DNA of 64,000 nt from Polynucleobacter sp. 80A-SIGWE (GCF_018882295.1 NZ_JACVOR010000002.1:62001-126000), one strand, 5' to 3'. Positions 48,453 to 59,294 are shown, numbered from the stretch's first letter. Made by a program: numbers and translations. Notes: generated by a model not told the origin, from the sequence alone.

Positions 48453-49226
48453 ATGTCAGTACTGCAAAGCATCTTGTTGGTAACAGCGCTAGCGGGAACA
48501 GCTAGCGTTCTCGTTGCCGCAAGTTTTTCTTTGTCTTTGCTGTCAAAGATGGTCCACAGCATGGTTAGTGTGTCAGTTGGTATTTTGCTGGCCACTGCTT
48601 TGCTGCACTCGCTGCCTGAGGCATTTACGATGGCGGGCGCGAGCCCTCAGTTGCTATTTGCAACCTTACTGGCAGGACTCTTGGGATTTTTCTTGCTGGA
48701 GAAGATTGCTTTACTGCGCCACAGTCATCACCATGAAGGAGATGGTCATGGTCACCATCACGGTCATGATGCTGAGGTGGCGGGTCGTAGCGGTTGGATG
48801 ATTTTGGTCGGCGACGGCCTACACAATTTTGTTGATGGTGTTTTGATTGCCGCAGCATTTATGGCGGATTACCAGGTTGGTATTTTTACTGCGATTGCCA
48901 TCATTGCCCATGAGATTCCCCAGGAGATTGGGGACTTCATCGTATTGCTCAATGCGGGATTCTCTAGAACTCGCGCCCTGATGTACAACTTCATTTGTGG
49001 TTTGTCTGCGGTAGTGGGCGGTGTACTGGCTTACTTCTTCTTGGAGAAGGCTCATGCAGCGATGCCATATTTGCTCGTGATTGCATCAAGTAGCTTTATT
49101 TACATTGCGGTGAGCGATCTCATTCCGCAAATGCATCGACGCCCACATTGGGCTGAGTCTTTACGTCAAACGATTTTGATTGCTTGCGGCGTTGGCTTTG
49201 TAATCTTGCTCTCGCTGCTGCATTAA
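48453..49226 (+). CDS. ZIP-family metal transporter
   Basis: A 257-residue protein with about eight hydrophobic segments. A cytoplasmic His-rich loop at 90-105 alternates H with D/E/G and would bind metal. TM4 and TM5 carry the family sites HNFVDGVLIAAAF and HEIPQEIGDF. It likely imports zinc or a related divalent ion; specificity is not shown. It begins 5 bases after the hydrolase stop, and its end overlaps the opposing sulfurtransferase end by 4 bases. Confidence 0.9.
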   Translation: MSVLQSILLVTALAGTASVLVAASFSLSLLSKMVHSMVSVSVGILLATALLHSLPEAFTMAGASPQLLFATLLAGLLGFFLLEKIALLRHSHHHEGDGHGHHHGHDAEVAGRSGWMILVGDGLHNFVDGVLIAAAFMADYQVGIFTAIAIIAHEIPQEIGDFIVLLNAGFSRTRALMYNFICGLSAVVGGVLAYFFLEKAHAAMPYLLVIASSSFIYIAVSDLIPQMHRRPHWAESLRQTILIACGVGFVILLSLLH

Positions 49227-50053
49227 AGCGCCACTGGCCGGCTCGGATCGGCACACCATTCACTCCAACTGCCTGCATATATACGCGAACCTTTGAGGCC
49301 AGCGATTTCCATGGCAAGTAAGTTGTGGCAGGCCGTTACTCCAGAACCACACTGGTGAATTACTTCAGAGGGTTTGGTAGTTCCCAAGAAACCATGAAAA
49401 TCTTTGAATAACTGCTCCGCAGGTTTGAATGCTTTGCCGGTGAGATTTTCTCTAAAGCAGTAATTGATTGCGTTGGGAATATGTCCGCCAACCGGATCTA
49501 AGGTTTCATTCCGTCCATGAAAGCGATCGTTTGCACGAGCGTCAACAATGACATTGGTTTTGGCTTGAAGATTGTGAACAACCTCTTCTACCGTTGCCAA
49601 GCCAACATAAGGCATTGCTGCCACAGGAGCACTTGTGGCTTGAGGCTGGCGTGGCAGGGTGCCGATTGGGCCATTCCAAGCATCTAGACCGCCATCCAAT
49701 ACTTGAACATTGGCATGACCAGTAGCTTTGAGCATCCACCACAAGCGACTGGCATAAACGGAGCCTTGATTGTCGTAGGCGATCACCAAAGTTTTTGAAT
49801 CCATTCCTAAACGGGATTTTGTTTGTGCCCAGGCTTCAGGAGTTGGTAGTGGGTGACGACCATTTTTACCGGTCTTAGCGCCAGATAAATCGTGATCTAG
49901 ATCGACGTAGAGTGCGCCCGGAATATGGCCTTCTAAATATGACTTTCTGCCTGCGAGTGGGTCGACTAAATCAAAGCGGCAATCACATAGCAAAACATTC
50001 TCGCCACTATTGAGGATTTCTTCTAACTGGTTTGCAGTAATGAGAGGCGTCAT
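49223..50053 (-). CDS. Thiosulfate/3-mercaptopyruvate sulfurtransferase (two rhodanese domains)
   Basis: Tandem-rhodanese protein of 276 residues. The first domain (about 1-130, CDCRFDLVDPLAGR, EGHIPGALYVDLDHDL) is inactive; the second carries the active loop C235-G-S-G-V-T-A. CGSGVT is the mercaptopyruvate-type loop, so 3-mercaptopyruvate is a likely donor, but thiosulfate cannot be excluded. AGGAAG precedes the start. It may be co-transcribed with the Rieske gene 36 bases upstream. Confidence 0.88.
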   Translation of the reverse strand: MTPLITANQLEEILNSGENVLLCDCRFDLVDPLAGRKSYLEGHIPGALYVDLDHDLSGAKTGKNGRHPLPTPEAWAQTKSRLGMDSKTLVIAYDNQGSVYASRLWWMLKATGHANVQVLDGGLDAWNGPIGTLPRQPQATSAPVAAMPYVGLATVEEVVHNLQAKTNVIVDARANDRFHGRNETLDPVGGHIPNAINYCFRENLTGKAFKPAEQLFKDFHGFLGTTKPSEVIHQCGSGVTACHNLLAMEIAGLKGSRIYAGSWSEWCADPSRPVAL

Positions 50054-50089
50054 GATGGCTTCCTAATGTTGGCGATGGGTGTTACTGGA

Positions 50090-51196
50090 TTATGCGCCCT
50101 GATAGTTCATGGCACGACGGTACCATTCATGGAAATGTTGCATACCGTCTTCCATCGGGCTTTGATATGGCCCCACTTCATTTTGACCGCGGGCTAGTAG
50201 GGCGGCGCGACCAGCATCCATGCGCTCTGCAATCTCATCATCTTCGATGCAAGTTTCCATGTAGGCCGCACGTTCTGCCTCTACAAACTCACGCTCAAAA
50301 AGAGCAATCTCTTCTGGGTAATAAAACTCGACGATATTGCGTGTTTTGTTCGGACCCATTGGGTGCAGGGTAGAGACGCATAAAACGCCTGGGTACCACT
50401 CCACCATTACATTGGGGTAGTAGGTCAGCCAGATAGCGCCATGGCGCGGTGTCTTACCCTCATGGTGGCGCAATACTGCTTCATGCCACTTTTGGTAAAC
50501 CGGTGATCCTGGCTTCTCTAAGTTTTTGTGAATGCCCACAGTTTGTACGCTGTGCCAGTCCCCGAATTCCCAACGCAAGTCTTCACAAGAAACAAACTTA
50601 CCTAAACCTGGATGAAATGGAACGACGTGATAGTCCTCAAGATAGACCTCGATAAAAGTCTTCCAGTTGTAATTACATTCATGGACTTCAACGTGATCGA
50701 GAACATAACCTTCAAAATTAAGATCATCAGCTACGCCGAGTTTGGCAAGGTCAGTGCGTACATCACGCGGACCTTCAAATAAGAGTCCTTGCCAATTCTG
50801 CAAAGGCGATTTGCCTAAATTGAGGCAAGGCTTATCTTCAAAATGGGGTGCACCCATGAGTTGACCATTTAAATCGTAGGTCCAGCGATGCAAAGGGCAA
50901 ACGATGTTGTCCGCCTTACCTTTGCCATTGAGCATGAGTGCTTGGCGATGACGGCAGACATTGGAAAGAAGTTCAACGCCTTGGGCATTGCGAACCAGCA
51001 GGCGCCCCTCATTTTCTGAGGTCAGGGTTTGATAAGAGCCAAGCTCAGGAACCATGAGTTCGTGACCAACATAGCCTGGGCCCTGCTTAAAAAGCAGTTC
51101 AATTTCACGCTGATAGAGATCAACGTCAAAATAGGCCGAAACCGGCAGTTGTAAATTGGACGGCGCAAGCTGCTGCGCGGTAGCCAGATTAGTCAT
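50090..51196 (-). CDS. Rieske aromatic-ring-hydroxylating oxygenase, alpha subunit-like
   Basis: Rieske non-heme iron oxygenase-type protein of 368 residues. The [2Fe-2S] ligands are C81, H83 (CRHRQA), C100 and H103 (CPLHRW). The catalytic half contains the VYLEDYHVVPFHPGLGKF region with the iron-binding histidines. The ATG at 51196 follows GGGGAG and is preferred to the GTG at 51205. No reductase or small subunit lies next to it, so its electron donor and substrate are unknown; a demethylase or lipid/choline-type role is possible. Confidence 0.85.
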   Translation of the reverse strand: MTNLATAQQLAPSNLQLPVSAYFDVDLYQREIELLFKQGPGYVGHELMVPELGSYQTLTSENEGRLLVRNAQGVELLSNVCRHRQALMLNGKGKADNIVCPLHRWTYDLNGQLMGAPHFEDKPCLNLGKSPLQNWQGLLFEGPRDVRTDLAKLGVADDLNFEGYVLDHVEVHECNYNWKTFIEVYLEDYHVVPFHPGLGKFVSCEDLRWEFGDWHSVQTVGIHKNLEKPGSPVYQKWHEAVLRHHEGKTPRHGAIWLTYYPNVMVEWYPGVLCVSTLHPMGPNKTRNIVEFYYPEEIALFEREFVEAERAAYMETCIEDDEIAERMDAGRAALLARGQNEVGPYQSPMEDGMQHFHEWYRRAMNYQGA

Positions 51197-51358
51197 TCTC
51201 CCCACCCCCGAAAACGTCAGCCGAAGCTAAGCGGAATAACCAATCCAACCATCGACGGATCGATATTGGAAAGGAAGGAGGGGATTATACCCATCTGACC
51301 CCCGTCTCGCTTTAATATGTAGGGCTACACAGGTAAGAAATTTGAAGGAAATAAGCCA

Positions 51359-51592
51359 ATGCCAGCGAAGAAATCTGAGGGTCAGAAGCCCGGTCTTGAG
51401 GTTCAAATCGACCCCAACTTGCGTTACGAGCAGGCGGTAAAGGAGCTAGAAAAGCTGATTTCTGATATGGAGTCAGGCAAATTCTCCTTGGAAGAGACAC
51501 TTTTGGCTTATCAACGAGGCGCAGCGCTCTTGAAACATTGCCAAGCCATGCTTGCTCAAGTTGAGCAACAAGTTCGAGTATTTGAAGCGTAA
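51359..51592 (+). CDS. xseB: Exodeoxyribonuclease VII small subunit
   Basis: A 77-residue XseB subunit of exonuclease VII. The helical pattern RYEQAVKELEKLISDMESGK and FSLEETLLAYQRGAALLKHC is diagnostic. A GAAGGA ribosome binding site is 14 bases upstream. It heads the xseB-ispA-dxs unit, as in many proteobacteria; xseA is not in the window. Confidence 0.95.
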   Translation: MPAKKSEGQKPGLEVQIDPNLRYEQAVKELEKLISDMESGKFSLEETLLAYQRGAALLKHCQAMLAQVEQQVRVFEA

Positions 51593-51614
51593 GTTACGCG
51601 CAAATTAAACCTTC

Positions 51615-52508
51615 ATGAACAACATGCTTTCATTCGAGGATTGGGTTCGCGCTTACGGGCGGCGAACTGAATCGGCTTTAGATAATTTGCTTGATGCAGC
51701 TAATACCAATCCTGCGCGCTTGCATGAAGCTATGCGTTACGCCGCTCAAGGTGGTGGCAAACGCATTCGTCCTCTCTTAGTTTATGCCGCTGGTGCATTG
51801 AGTGATGAGGCAAATCAAAGCGCATTAGATGCTGCTGCTGTGGCAATCGAATGTATCCACGCCTATTCATTGGTGCATGATGATTTGCCTTGTATGGATG
51901 ACGATGACTTGCGTCGTGGTCGACCTACAGTTCACAAGGCCTTCGATGAGGCGACTGCTTTGTTAGTTGGCGATGCATTACAGACTCGTGCATTTGAGAT
52001 TTTGGCAAACGCACAGTGTGATGCTGATACACGATTGGCTATGATCAGCGCCTTAGCTAGCGCATCTGGTTCGCGTGGAATGGCAGGTGGCCAGGCAATT
52101 GACCTCGATAGTATTGGTAAAAAATTAGACCTCGCTGGTTTAAAGCAAATGCATGCGATGAAAACCGGTGCTCTACTTTCTTGCTCCGTCCAGATGGGTG
52201 GTATTGCTGCCAAATTGAATCCTACCCAAATGCAGCATCTCCAAAATTACTCTGAAGCTTTAGGTTTAGCTTTTCAAATTGTGGATGATGTTCTCGACGC
52301 CACTTCGGATAGTCAAACCCTGGGTAAAACCGCTGGAAAAGACGCTGCTAATGACAAGCCAACCTATGTCACCTTGATGGGTTTAGACTATGCACAGAAA
52401 GCAGCAAAAGATTTGCAAGAAACCGCAATTGCTAGCTTAGAGAGTTTTGGCTCTAAAGCCCAGGCTCTAAAAGATTTGGCTCTGTTGGTAGTTAATAGAG
52501 GCAAATAA
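51615..52508 (+). CDS. ispA: Farnesyl diphosphate synthase
   Basis: Short-chain trans-prenyltransferase. The first aspartate-rich motif is in [19 protein letters not shown], the second in [12 protein letters not shown]; the spacing after the first motif fits the bacterial FPP type. It has 297 residues. It is 22 bases after xseB and 16 bases before dxs. It supplies FPP for undecaprenyl phosphate and quinone side chains. Confidence 0.96.
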   Translation: MNNMLSFEDWVRAYGRRTESALDNLLDAANTNPARLHEAMRYAAQGGGKRIRPLLVYAAGALSDEANQSALDAAAVAIECIHAYSLVHDDLPCMDDDDLRRGRPTVHKAFDEATALLVGDALQTRAFEILANAQCDADTRLAMISALASASGSRGMAGGQAIDLDSIGKKLDLAGLKQMHAMKTGALLSCSVQMGGIAAKLNPTQMQHLQNYSEALGLAFQIVDDVLDATSDSQTLGKTAGKDAANDKPTYVTLMGLDYAQKAAKDLQETAIASLESFGSKAQALKDLALLVVNRGK

Positions 52509-52524
52509 GATTACTGAAGATTTG

Positions 52525-54429
52525 ATGACTTTAAATTCCATTCACTCCCCTGCAGACTTAAAAAAAATTCCTCGCGAACAGCTTGCTGCGCTTGCCGATG
52601 AGTTGCGTCAGTTTGTGTTGGATTCTGTTTCTAAAACAGGTGGACACCTTTCATCTAATTTAGGAACGGTTGAGTTATCGATTGCGCTGCACTATGTATT
52701 CGATACACCACAGGATCGAATCGTCTGGGACGTGGGTCATCAAAGCTACCCACACAAAATTTTGACCGGTCGTCGTGAGCGCATGAATACCTTGCGTCAG
52801 TTTGAAGGCTTATCTGGTTTTCCGCGTCGCGCTGAAAGTGAATACGATGCCTTTGGTACTGGCCACTCTTCAACGAGTATTTCTGCGGCAATGGGTATGG
52901 CACGTGCCTTCCAAACCAAAGGTGAAAAACAAGTTGCGGTTGCGGTGATTGGCGATAGCGCCATGACTGGTGGCATGGCGTTTGAAGCTATGAACAATGC
53001 TGGTGTGTATGACGACTTGCCATTGGTAGTGATTCTGAATGACAACGATATGTCGATCTCGCCAGCAGTGGGTGCGCTCAATCGACATTTGGCCAGATTA
53101 TTGAGTGGCAATATTTACTCTGCAACGAAGAAGGGTATTGATAGCGTTTTATCGATTGCCCCTCCATTGCGTGAGTTTGCAAAACGATTGGAAGATCATG
53201 CCAAGGGCATGGTTTCACCATCAACCATTTTTCAAGAATTTGGTTTTAACTACTTTGGACCAATCGATGGTCACGATTTAGATGCGCTCATTCCGATGTT
53301 GCAAAACGTACGCCGCTTGGCGCTTGAGGGGCGTGGCCCACAGTTCTTGCATGTCGTGACGCGCAAAGGTCAAGGCTATGAGTTGGCTGAAGCAGACCCA
53401 GTTTTGTATCACGGCCCCAGTAAGTTCAATCCAGAAGAGGGTGTTAAGAAATCTACTGGCACAACTCAAAAAACCTTTACCCAAGTATTTGGTGAGTGGC
53501 TCTGCGATATGGCGCATGCCGATCCATTATTAATTGGTATTACGCCAGCAATGCGCGAGGGCTCTGGTCTCGTAGAGTTTGAGCAGAATTTCCCGAAGCG
53601 TTATTACGACGTCGGCATTGCAGAACAGCATGCGGTCACTTTTGCTGCTGGCATGGCATGCGAAGGTATGAAGCCAGTAGTGGCGATCTATTCAACCTTC
53701 TTGCAACGTGCTTATGATCAACTGATTCATGATGTTGCGATTCAGGATCTTCCAGTGTTGTTTGCATTGGATCGTGCTGGCTTAGTTGGCGCAGATGGCG
53801 CAACGCATGCCGGCGCATATGACATCCCATTCTTACGTTGCATTCCGAATATGTTGGTTTTGACGCCTGCTGACGAAGCAGAGTGTCGTGATTTATTGAC
53901 TACAGCATTTCATCAGCCACACCCAAGCGCAGTTCGCTACCCACGTGGCGCTGGTGTTGGAACCATTCCTTCAAAAGAATTGCGTACCGTGCCATTGGGC
54001 AAAGGTGAGTTGCGCCGTAAGTCCAATGCACCTGCAGGTCAGCGTATTGCAATTTTGGCTTTCGGAACTTTGCTTTACCCAGCACTTGAAGTGGCCGAAC
54101 AAATTGATGCCTCAGTTGCTAATATGCGCTTTGTAAAACCATTAGATCTTGAGCTTCTTAAATCTTTGGCGCAGGACCATGATTATTTTGTGACGATTGA
54201 GGATGGTGCGATTCAGGGTGGTGCTGGCAGTGCTTGCTTAGAAGCGCTCTCCGCTATGGGTATCAATAAGCCCCTATTGCAACTAGGTCTTCCAGATGAA
54301 TTCGTGGAGCATGGCGATTACAAACTCTTGATGAGTAAGTGTGGCCTAGACTCTGAGGGGATTGCGAAGGCTATTTCCCTGCGTTTTCCTATGAAAACTG
54401 CTGCAAAACCTGTGGTTGCAGGCAAATAA
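52525..54429 (+). CDS. dxs: 1-deoxy-D-xylulose-5-phosphate synthase
   Basis: TPP enzyme that joins pyruvate and glyceraldehyde-3-phosphate, the first and rate-limiting MEP step. Seen are [34 protein letters not shown], the TPP stretch [17 protein letters not shown], and the transketolase-like [16 protein letters not shown]. It has 634 residues from the ATG at 52525; a TTG sits directly before it at 52522. It is in the xseB-ispA-dxs operon and folE2 follows. Confidence 0.97.
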   Translation: MTLNSIHSPADLKKIPREQLAALADELRQFVLDSVSKTGGHLSSNLGTVELSIALHYVFDTPQDRIVWDVGHQSYPHKILTGRRERMNTLRQFEGLSGFPRRAESEYDAFGTGHSSTSISAAMGMARAFQTKGEKQVAVAVIGDSAMTGGMAFEAMNNAGVYDDLPLVVILNDNDMSISPAVGALNRHLARLLSGNIYSATKKGIDSVLSIAPPLREFAKRLEDHAKGMVSPSTIFQEFGFNYFGPIDGHDLDALIPMLQNVRRLALEGRGPQFLHVVTRKGQGYELAEADPVLYHGPSKFNPEEGVKKSTGTTQKTFTQVFGEWLCDMAHADPLLIGITPAMREGSGLVEFEQNFPKRYYDVGIAEQHAVTFAAGMACEGMKPVVAIYSTFLQRAYDQLIHDVAIQDLPVLFALDRAGLVGADGATHAGAYDIPFLRCIPNMLVLTPADEAECRDLLTTAFHQPHPSAVRYPRGAGVGTIPSKELRTVPLGKGELRRKSNAPAGQRIAILAFGTLLYPALEVAEQIDASVANMRFVKPLDLELLKSLAQDHDYFVTIEDGAIQGGAGSACLEALSAMGINKPLLQLGLPDEFVEHGDYKLLMSKCGLDSEGIAKAISLRFPMKTAAKPVVAGK

Positions 54430-54454
54430 GTCATTTTTGCCTGAAAATAGAGTC

Positions 54455-55282
54455 ATGAACGACATCAACACCGCCTTTCTCAAGCCGCAAGCCATGCCGG
54501 ATATTCAATCCTCGCATGATGAACGCGCTTTGCCAATTGAGCAGGTGGGGATTCGGGGATTGCGTCATCCATTAACTATTCGCACTCAGACAGGCGTCAT
54601 GCCTGCTGTTGGTAATTTTGAAATGGATGTGGCTTTGCCTGCGCATGTGAAGGGCACCCATATGTCCCGTTTCATTGCGCTCTTGCAAAAACACAATGAG
54701 CCTATTGATAGCGCATCTGTAGTTGCAATGGTCCGTGAGATGTTGCCGCTACTCAATGCAACAGAAGGCCGCATTCAATTTACGTATACGCACTTCGTCA
54801 AAAAAGCTGCGCCTGTATCTGGTGTTGAAAGCTTAATGGATTACGAAGTAACTTGGATTGCGAAAGCTAAACAAACTTCGTCTGGCGCAATCGACGTTGA
54901 GTTAAACCTTCGTGCCTTAGTTCCAGTGATGAGTTTGTGCCCTTGCTCGAAAGAGATTTCTGAATATGGCGCACATAATCAACGCTCACATGTAACGATG
55001 TCTGTTGAGCTTGATCCACAGACCAAGATGACAGTAGAAGATTTAGTTGCAGCCGCTGAGAGCCAAGCCTCTAGCGAGTTGTGGGGCTTGCTCAAGCGTC
55101 CTGATGAGAAGTGGGTTACTGAGCGTGCGTATGACAATCCAAAGTTTGTAGAGGACTTGGTGCGCGATGTTGCCGGCCAACTTAAAGGCGATGATCGCAT
55201 TTTGTCTTTAGTAGTTGAGGCTGAGAACTTTGAGTCGATTCACAATCACAGCGCCTACGCCAAAATTAGTCTGACGAAGTAA
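54455..55282 (+). CDS. folE2: GTP cyclohydrolase FolE2 (type IB)
   Basis: Zinc-independent GTP cyclohydrolase I of the FolE2 family, first step of folate and queuosine-type pterin synthesis. Diagnostic parts are VGIRGLRHPLTIRTQTG, KGTHMSRFIALLQ and the active-site Cys region VMSLCPCSKEISEYGAHNQR. The ATG at 54455 gives 275 residues; the frame is open upstream to 54416 but overlaps the dxs end without family match. FolE2 is often used when zinc is scarce. Confidence 0.95.
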   Translation: MNDINTAFLKPQAMPDIQSSHDERALPIEQVGIRGLRHPLTIRTQTGVMPAVGNFEMDVALPAHVKGTHMSRFIALLQKHNEPIDSASVVAMVREMLPLLNATEGRIQFTYTHFVKKAAPVSGVESLMDYEVTWIAKAKQTSSGAIDVELNLRALVPVMSLCPCSKEISEYGAHNQRSHVTMSVELDPQTKMTVEDLVAAAESQASSELWGLLKRPDEKWVTERAYDNPKFVEDLVRDVAGQLKGDDRILSLVVEAENFESIHNHSAYAKISLTK

Positions 55283-55304
55283 GCAGCATTAAAACGAGAT
55301 TTAC

Positions 55305-56378
55305 TTAAGCGAGATTATTGCTCGCCAAATCCCAACGGGGTTTGATATCAAAAGCACCCGAAGTAGTTGAGCCATTATTTTCTGCCAACATGCGTAGTGC
55401 TCCAGCAAATGCAATCATCACGCCGTTATCAGTACATAGATCGACTGGTGGGTAGTGCACTTCAAATCGATTCTTCTTAGCGCTGGCATTGAGAGCTGCG
55501 CGTAATTGCGAATTAGCACCCACTCCACCCGCAAGCACCAAATGTTTGCAAGCAGTTTGCTTCAATGCTTTCTCTGATTTGCTAACCAGAACCGCCACCA
55601 ATGAGTCGACAAAACTGCGTGCGAGATCCGCATGAAATGTTGCAATTTCATCAGCATCAGTAACGCCTAGTGCCTCAAATTTTTTCACCTGGTTCAGAAC
55701 CGCCGTTTTGAGTCCGGAGAAGGAAAAATCCAAATCTCCCGAATGCAGCATGGGTTTGGGTAGGTCGAATCTTCCAGATTGGCCTTTTTCTGCCAATTTA
55801 GAGATGGCGGCACCACCCGGATAGTCCAAGCCTAGCAATTTGGCTGTTTTATCGAAAGCTTCGCCAGCAGCATCGTCCAAGGTTTCTCCCAGAAGTTGGT
55901 ATTTGCCAACCCCGCTGACCAGCATTAACTGGGTATGTCCACCCGAGACTAAGAGGGCAATAAAGGGGAATTCCGGCACTGAAACCCCTAAAAGCGGAGA
56001 AAGTAGGTGTCCTTCAAGGTGATGAACCCCGATGGAGGGTAAATTCAGGCCTTGGGCCAAGGATTTGGCAAAAGCGCTCCCTACAAGCAGGGCGCCAGCC
56101 AAGCCGGGTCCCTGGGTATAGGCAACAGCATCAATATCCTTTAATTTGAGTCCAGCCTCATGCAAAGCATCGTCCAAAAGGGGCAAAACCCGTCGTATAT
56201 GGTCTCTAGAGGCTAATTCTGGGACAACGCCTCCATAGTCCCGGTGCATGGCTATTTGGGAGTGCAAAGCCTGTCCTAGGATGCCTTGATGGGCTGGGGC
56301 GTGGTTTTCCCAGGGGGAGGTGTCGTATACGGCCACCCCGGTCTCATCACAAGAAGTTTCTATGCCTAAAACAATCAT
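55305..56378 (-). CDS. tsaD: tRNA N6-adenosine threonylcarbamoyltransferase
   Basis: TsaD (Gcp/YgjD) carries out the last step of t6A37 formation with TsaB and TsaE. The N-terminal [15 protein letters not shown] and the metal-binding [11 protein letters not shown] are diagnostic; the phosphate/ADP loops [11 protein letters not shown] and [12 protein letters not shown] are visible near the end. It has 357 residues. It is divergent from rpsU, the classic tsaD/rpsU arrangement. Confidence 0.98.
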   Translation of the reverse strand: MIVLGIETSCDETGVAVYDTSPWENHAPAHQGILGQALHSQIAMHRDYGGVVPELASRDHIRRVLPLLDDALHEAGLKLKDIDAVAYTQGPGLAGALLVGSAFAKSLAQGLNLPSIGVHHLEGHLLSPLLGVSVPEFPFIALLVSGGHTQLMLVSGVGKYQLLGETLDDAAGEAFDKTAKLLGLDYPGGAAISKLAEKGQSGRFDLPKPMLHSGDLDFSFSGLKTAVLNQVKKFEALGVTDADEIATFHADLARSFVDSLVAVLVSKSEKALKQTACKHLVLAGGVGANSQLRAALNASAKKNRFEVHYPPVDLCTDNGVMIAFAGALRMLAENNGSTTSGAFDIKPRWDLASNNLA

Positions 56379-56455
56379 TTTTTTGCTTGGTCGTGCTAGA
56401 ATCGCGTTTCAGTTAATTTTTCGATATTTTTCGAGCATATACGAGTTAAACAAGT

Positions 56456-56668
56456 ATGACTACAGTCCGCCTCCGTGAGAACGAACCTTTTGAAGTGGCA
56501 TTGCGCCGTTTCAAGCGCACCATTGAAAAAAATGGTCTTTTGACAGACTTGCGTGCCCGCGAGTTCTACGAGAAGCCAACGGCTGAACGTAAGCGTAAAA
56601 AGGCCGCTGCTGCTAAACGCCATTACAAGCGTATTCGCAGCCAGATGTTGCCTAAAAAGCTTTACTAA
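56456..56668 (+). CDS. rpsU: 30S ribosomal protein S21
   Basis: A 70-residue ribosomal protein starting [21 protein letters not shown] and ending with a basic tail. It is first in the macromolecular-synthesis cluster rpsU-yqeY-dnaG-rpoD, though a terminator at 56705 lies before yqeY, so read-through or an extra promoter must serve the later genes. Confidence 0.98.
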   Translation: MTTVRLRENEPFEVALRRFKRTIEKNGLLTDLRAREFYEKPTAERKRKKAAAAKRHYKRIRSQMLPKKLY

Positions 56669-56704
56669 TCGAATTTAAAAGCTCTCCTCACCGAGAGGCT
56701 TTGA

Positions 56705-56736
56705 AACCCGCTGACGGTGAAACGCAGCGGGTTTTT
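56705..56736 (+). terminator. Terminator after rpsU
   Basis: aacccgctg/cagcgggtt stem with an 11-base loop followed by TTTTT (partly in the stem). It is probably partial, letting ribosomal-protein expression exceed that of dnaG and rpoD. Confidence 0.9.
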
Positions 56737-56787
56737 GCTTTTGAATCGCCAGCAATTTATTAGATACTGAATACCGGGAAAAATGCC

Positions 56788-57234
56788 ATGAGTCTGAAAG
56801 ATCAAATCACCGAAGATATGAAAAACGCAATGCGTGCAAAAGAAGTGGCGCGCCTTGGAACTATTCGTCTTTTATTGGCAGCTATCAAGCAACGTGAAGT
56901 GGATGATCGCATTGTGATGGATGATGCGAGTGTGATTGCTACCGTTGAGAAGATGATTAAGCAGCGTAAAGACTCCATCTCTCAATTTGAAAAAGCCAAT
57001 CGCAATGATTTAGTCGCGATTGAAGCTGCTGAGATGGTCATTCTGCAGGATTACTTACCTGCACAGCTATCTGATGCTGAAGTGGAAGCGGCCGTGGCTG
57101 CAGCAGTTGCATCTACTGGTGCGGCTGGCCCGCAAGACATGGGTAAAGTGATTGGTGTTCTTAAAGGTCAGTTGGCTGGTAAAGCTGACATGGGCAAAGT
57201 TTCTGGTTTAGTAAAAGCTGCGCTCGCCAAGTAA
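56788..57234 (+). CDS. GatB/YqeY-domain protein
   Basis: A 148-residue protein of the YqeY family, similar to the tail of GatB but free-standing. Typical parts are LKDQITEDMKNAMRAKEVARL, RLLLAAIKQREVDDR and the C-terminal DMGKVIGVLKGQLAGKADM. A role in tRNA-dependent amidation is only inferred from the GatB likeness. It lies between rpsU and dnaG in the order known from other proteobacteria. Confidence 0.93.
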   Translation: MSLKDQITEDMKNAMRAKEVARLGTIRLLLAAIKQREVDDRIVMDDASVIATVEKMIKQRKDSISQFEKANRNDLVAIEAAEMVILQDYLPAQLSDAEVEAAVAAAVASTGAAGPQDMGKVIGVLKGQLAGKADMGKVSGLVKAALAK

Positions 57235-57261
57235 AGTAAAAGTAAGCCTCATCCACTACTG

Positions 57262-59211
57262 ATGGCTCTCATACCCCAATCCTTCATTGCCGATTTATTA
57301 AATCGGGTTGACATCGTAGATGTGGTTGGGCAGCACGTGAAGTTAAAAAAAGCGGGTGCGAACTATCAAGGTTTGTGCCCCTTCCATTCTGAGAAGTCCC
57401 CTTCATTTTCGGTATCACCTACCAAGCAGTTCTATCACTGCTTTGGTTGTGGAGCACATGGCTCTGCCATTAGTTTCCTCATGGAGTATTCCGGTCTTGG
57501 TTATGTAGATGCCATTGAAGACTTGGCACGCTCTGCGGGATTAGATGTACCGCGTGAAGAGCGGACTGCGAATGACGTTGCGCGCCAACAGCAAACCATG
57601 GCCTTAAGTGAGGTCATGAGTTCAGCTGCAGATTGGTATCGCCAACAGCTTAAAGTAGCGCCTCGTGCAGTTGAATACCTCAAGGGGCGTGGCCTCACTG
57701 GTGAGATCGCTAAGCGCTATGCCTTAGGTTATGCGCCTGATGGTTGGCAAGGACTTGAAGCAGTCTTTGGTACTTATGCAAATGATGAAGTGGCAAAGAC
57801 TTTGCTTGAAGGCGGCTTACTTATTCAGAGTGAGCAGACTGAAAATAACCAAACTGCAAGACGCTACGATCGCTTTCGTGATCGCATCATGTTTCCGATT
57901 CGCAATCCCAAAGGTCAGACGATTGGCTTTGGTGGACGCATTCTCGATCAAGGTGAGCCCAAGTATTTAAATTCTCCCGAGACGCCGCTGTTCTCTAAAG
58001 GCAATACGCTCTACGGATTGTTTGAAGCGAGACAAGCCATTCGCTCACAAGAATATGTTCTCGTGTGTGAGGGCTACATGGATGTCGTGGCACTTGCGCA
58101 ATTGGGTTTCCCTAATGCTGTAGCCACATTGGGCACAGCCTGTACCGCAAATCACGTACGTATGTTGTTGCGTCAAACCGATCGCATCGTGTTTTCATTT
58201 GATGGTGACTCTGCTGGTCAGCGTGCCGCTCAGCGTGCGTTGGAAGCATGTCTACCCTTAATGTCTGATGACAAAGAGATTCGTTTCTTGTTCTTGCCAA
58301 CAGAGCATGACCCAGATAGCTATGTCCGAGCCTATGGTGCGCCTGCCTTTGAAAAAGTCATCAAAGAAGCCATGTCGATCTCGAGCTTCTTCTTCAAGAT
58401 TGCTAGCCAAGACCATGAGTTGACTACACCAGAGGGCAGAGCGCAAACGCATCACGCGGCAAAACCTTTATTGCTATCAATGCCACCAATTGCTCTGCGT
58501 ACACAAATCTTGCGTGAGTTAGCTATTCGAACCAATTCAACGCCTGCAGAGTTGGAGTCTTTCTGTGGGTTGACGGTAGCGCCTGCACCAGTGCAGCAAG
58601 GGTCTTATGCGACAACGAATCAGCGTGCACCCAACTTCGTGCAAGCTAATAGCGGCAATAGGACGCAAGGTGCACCGTGGCAAGCATCTAAAGGCTCAGC
58701 CAAAAGAGCGCCCGTCCAAAATATTCCACCACCTCAAGCACCTACAGATTTAGCGGAGCAGATGTTGCGTGTCTTGATTCAGTTTCCGCATTTAGGAAAA
58801 GCTTTAGATGCCAATAAGAGGGCACTTGCTTTGCAGGCTTCTGAATTGCGTTCAGAAAAAGCCTTAGAGCTTATGAAGGATTTGTTAGCTCAATGTGATC
58901 AGGTTGAATTGATTCCTGGTGAGAATGGCAAGCCACCATCAGTAGGCGCTGGCGCATTTGCACTTTTCCAAGATCAGTTATCCCGTAGTGAGCTTGCCCC
59001 ACTCTATGAAGTATTGAGAAAGCGGGTGATGGGTTCTGATTTAGACCTTGATGGTGCTGTTGCCGATCTTGAGGGGGCATTCAAAAAACTGGAACTTACC
59101 CATCTCAAGATGGAAATGACGGAAATCGCCCAAAAGATCGCTGGAAGCACGGCTAGCGAGCAAGATCGGGCTCGATATCGCGAGTTGGGCGAAAGATTGA
59201 AATTCTCCTAA
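57262..59211 (+). CDS. dnaG: DNA primase
   Basis: Primase of 649 residues. The N-terminal CHC2 zinc site is C39-x2-H42...C60-x2-C63, and the Toprim domain is EGYMDVV with E270 and D273 plus SFDGDSAG. A Gln/Pro/Ala-rich linker (about 445-500) precedes the C-terminal DnaB-binding helicase-interacting domain. It has no unusual features. It lies 27 bases after yqeY. Confidence 0.98.
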   Translation: MALIPQSFIADLLNRVDIVDVVGQHVKLKKAGANYQGLCPFHSEKSPSFSVSPTKQFYHCFGCGAHGSAISFLMEYSGLGYVDAIEDLARSAGLDVPREERTANDVARQQQTMALSEVMSSAADWYRQQLKVAPRAVEYLKGRGLTGEIAKRYALGYAPDGWQGLEAVFGTYANDEVAKTLLEGGLLIQSEQTENNQTARRYDRFRDRIMFPIRNPKGQTIGFGGRILDQGEPKYLNSPETPLFSKGNTLYGLFEARQAIRSQEYVLVCEGYMDVVALAQLGFPNAVATLGTACTANHVRMLLRQTDRIVFSFDGDSAGQRAAQRALEACLPLMSDDKEIRFLFLPTEHDPDSYVRAYGAPAFEKVIKEAMSISSFFFKIASQDHELTTPEGRAQTHHAAKPLLLSMPPIALRTQILRELAIRTNSTPAELESFCGLTVAPAPVQQGSYATTNQRAPNFVQANSGNRTQGAPWQASKGSAKRAPVQNIPPPQAPTDLAEQMLRVLIQFPHLGKALDANKRALALQASELRSEKALELMKDLLAQCDQVELIPGENGKPPSVGAGAFALFQDQLSRSELAPLYEVLRKRVMGSDLDLDGAVADLEGAFKKLELTHLKMEMTEIAQKIAGSTASEQDRARYRELGERLKFS

Positions 59212-59294
59212 GAATTTTCTGATTTAGCCCTAGAAAAACCCGAAATTTACCCCATATTTTGAGTGTGGAAGGGGGTAAAAAAGTCGCAATCGAC

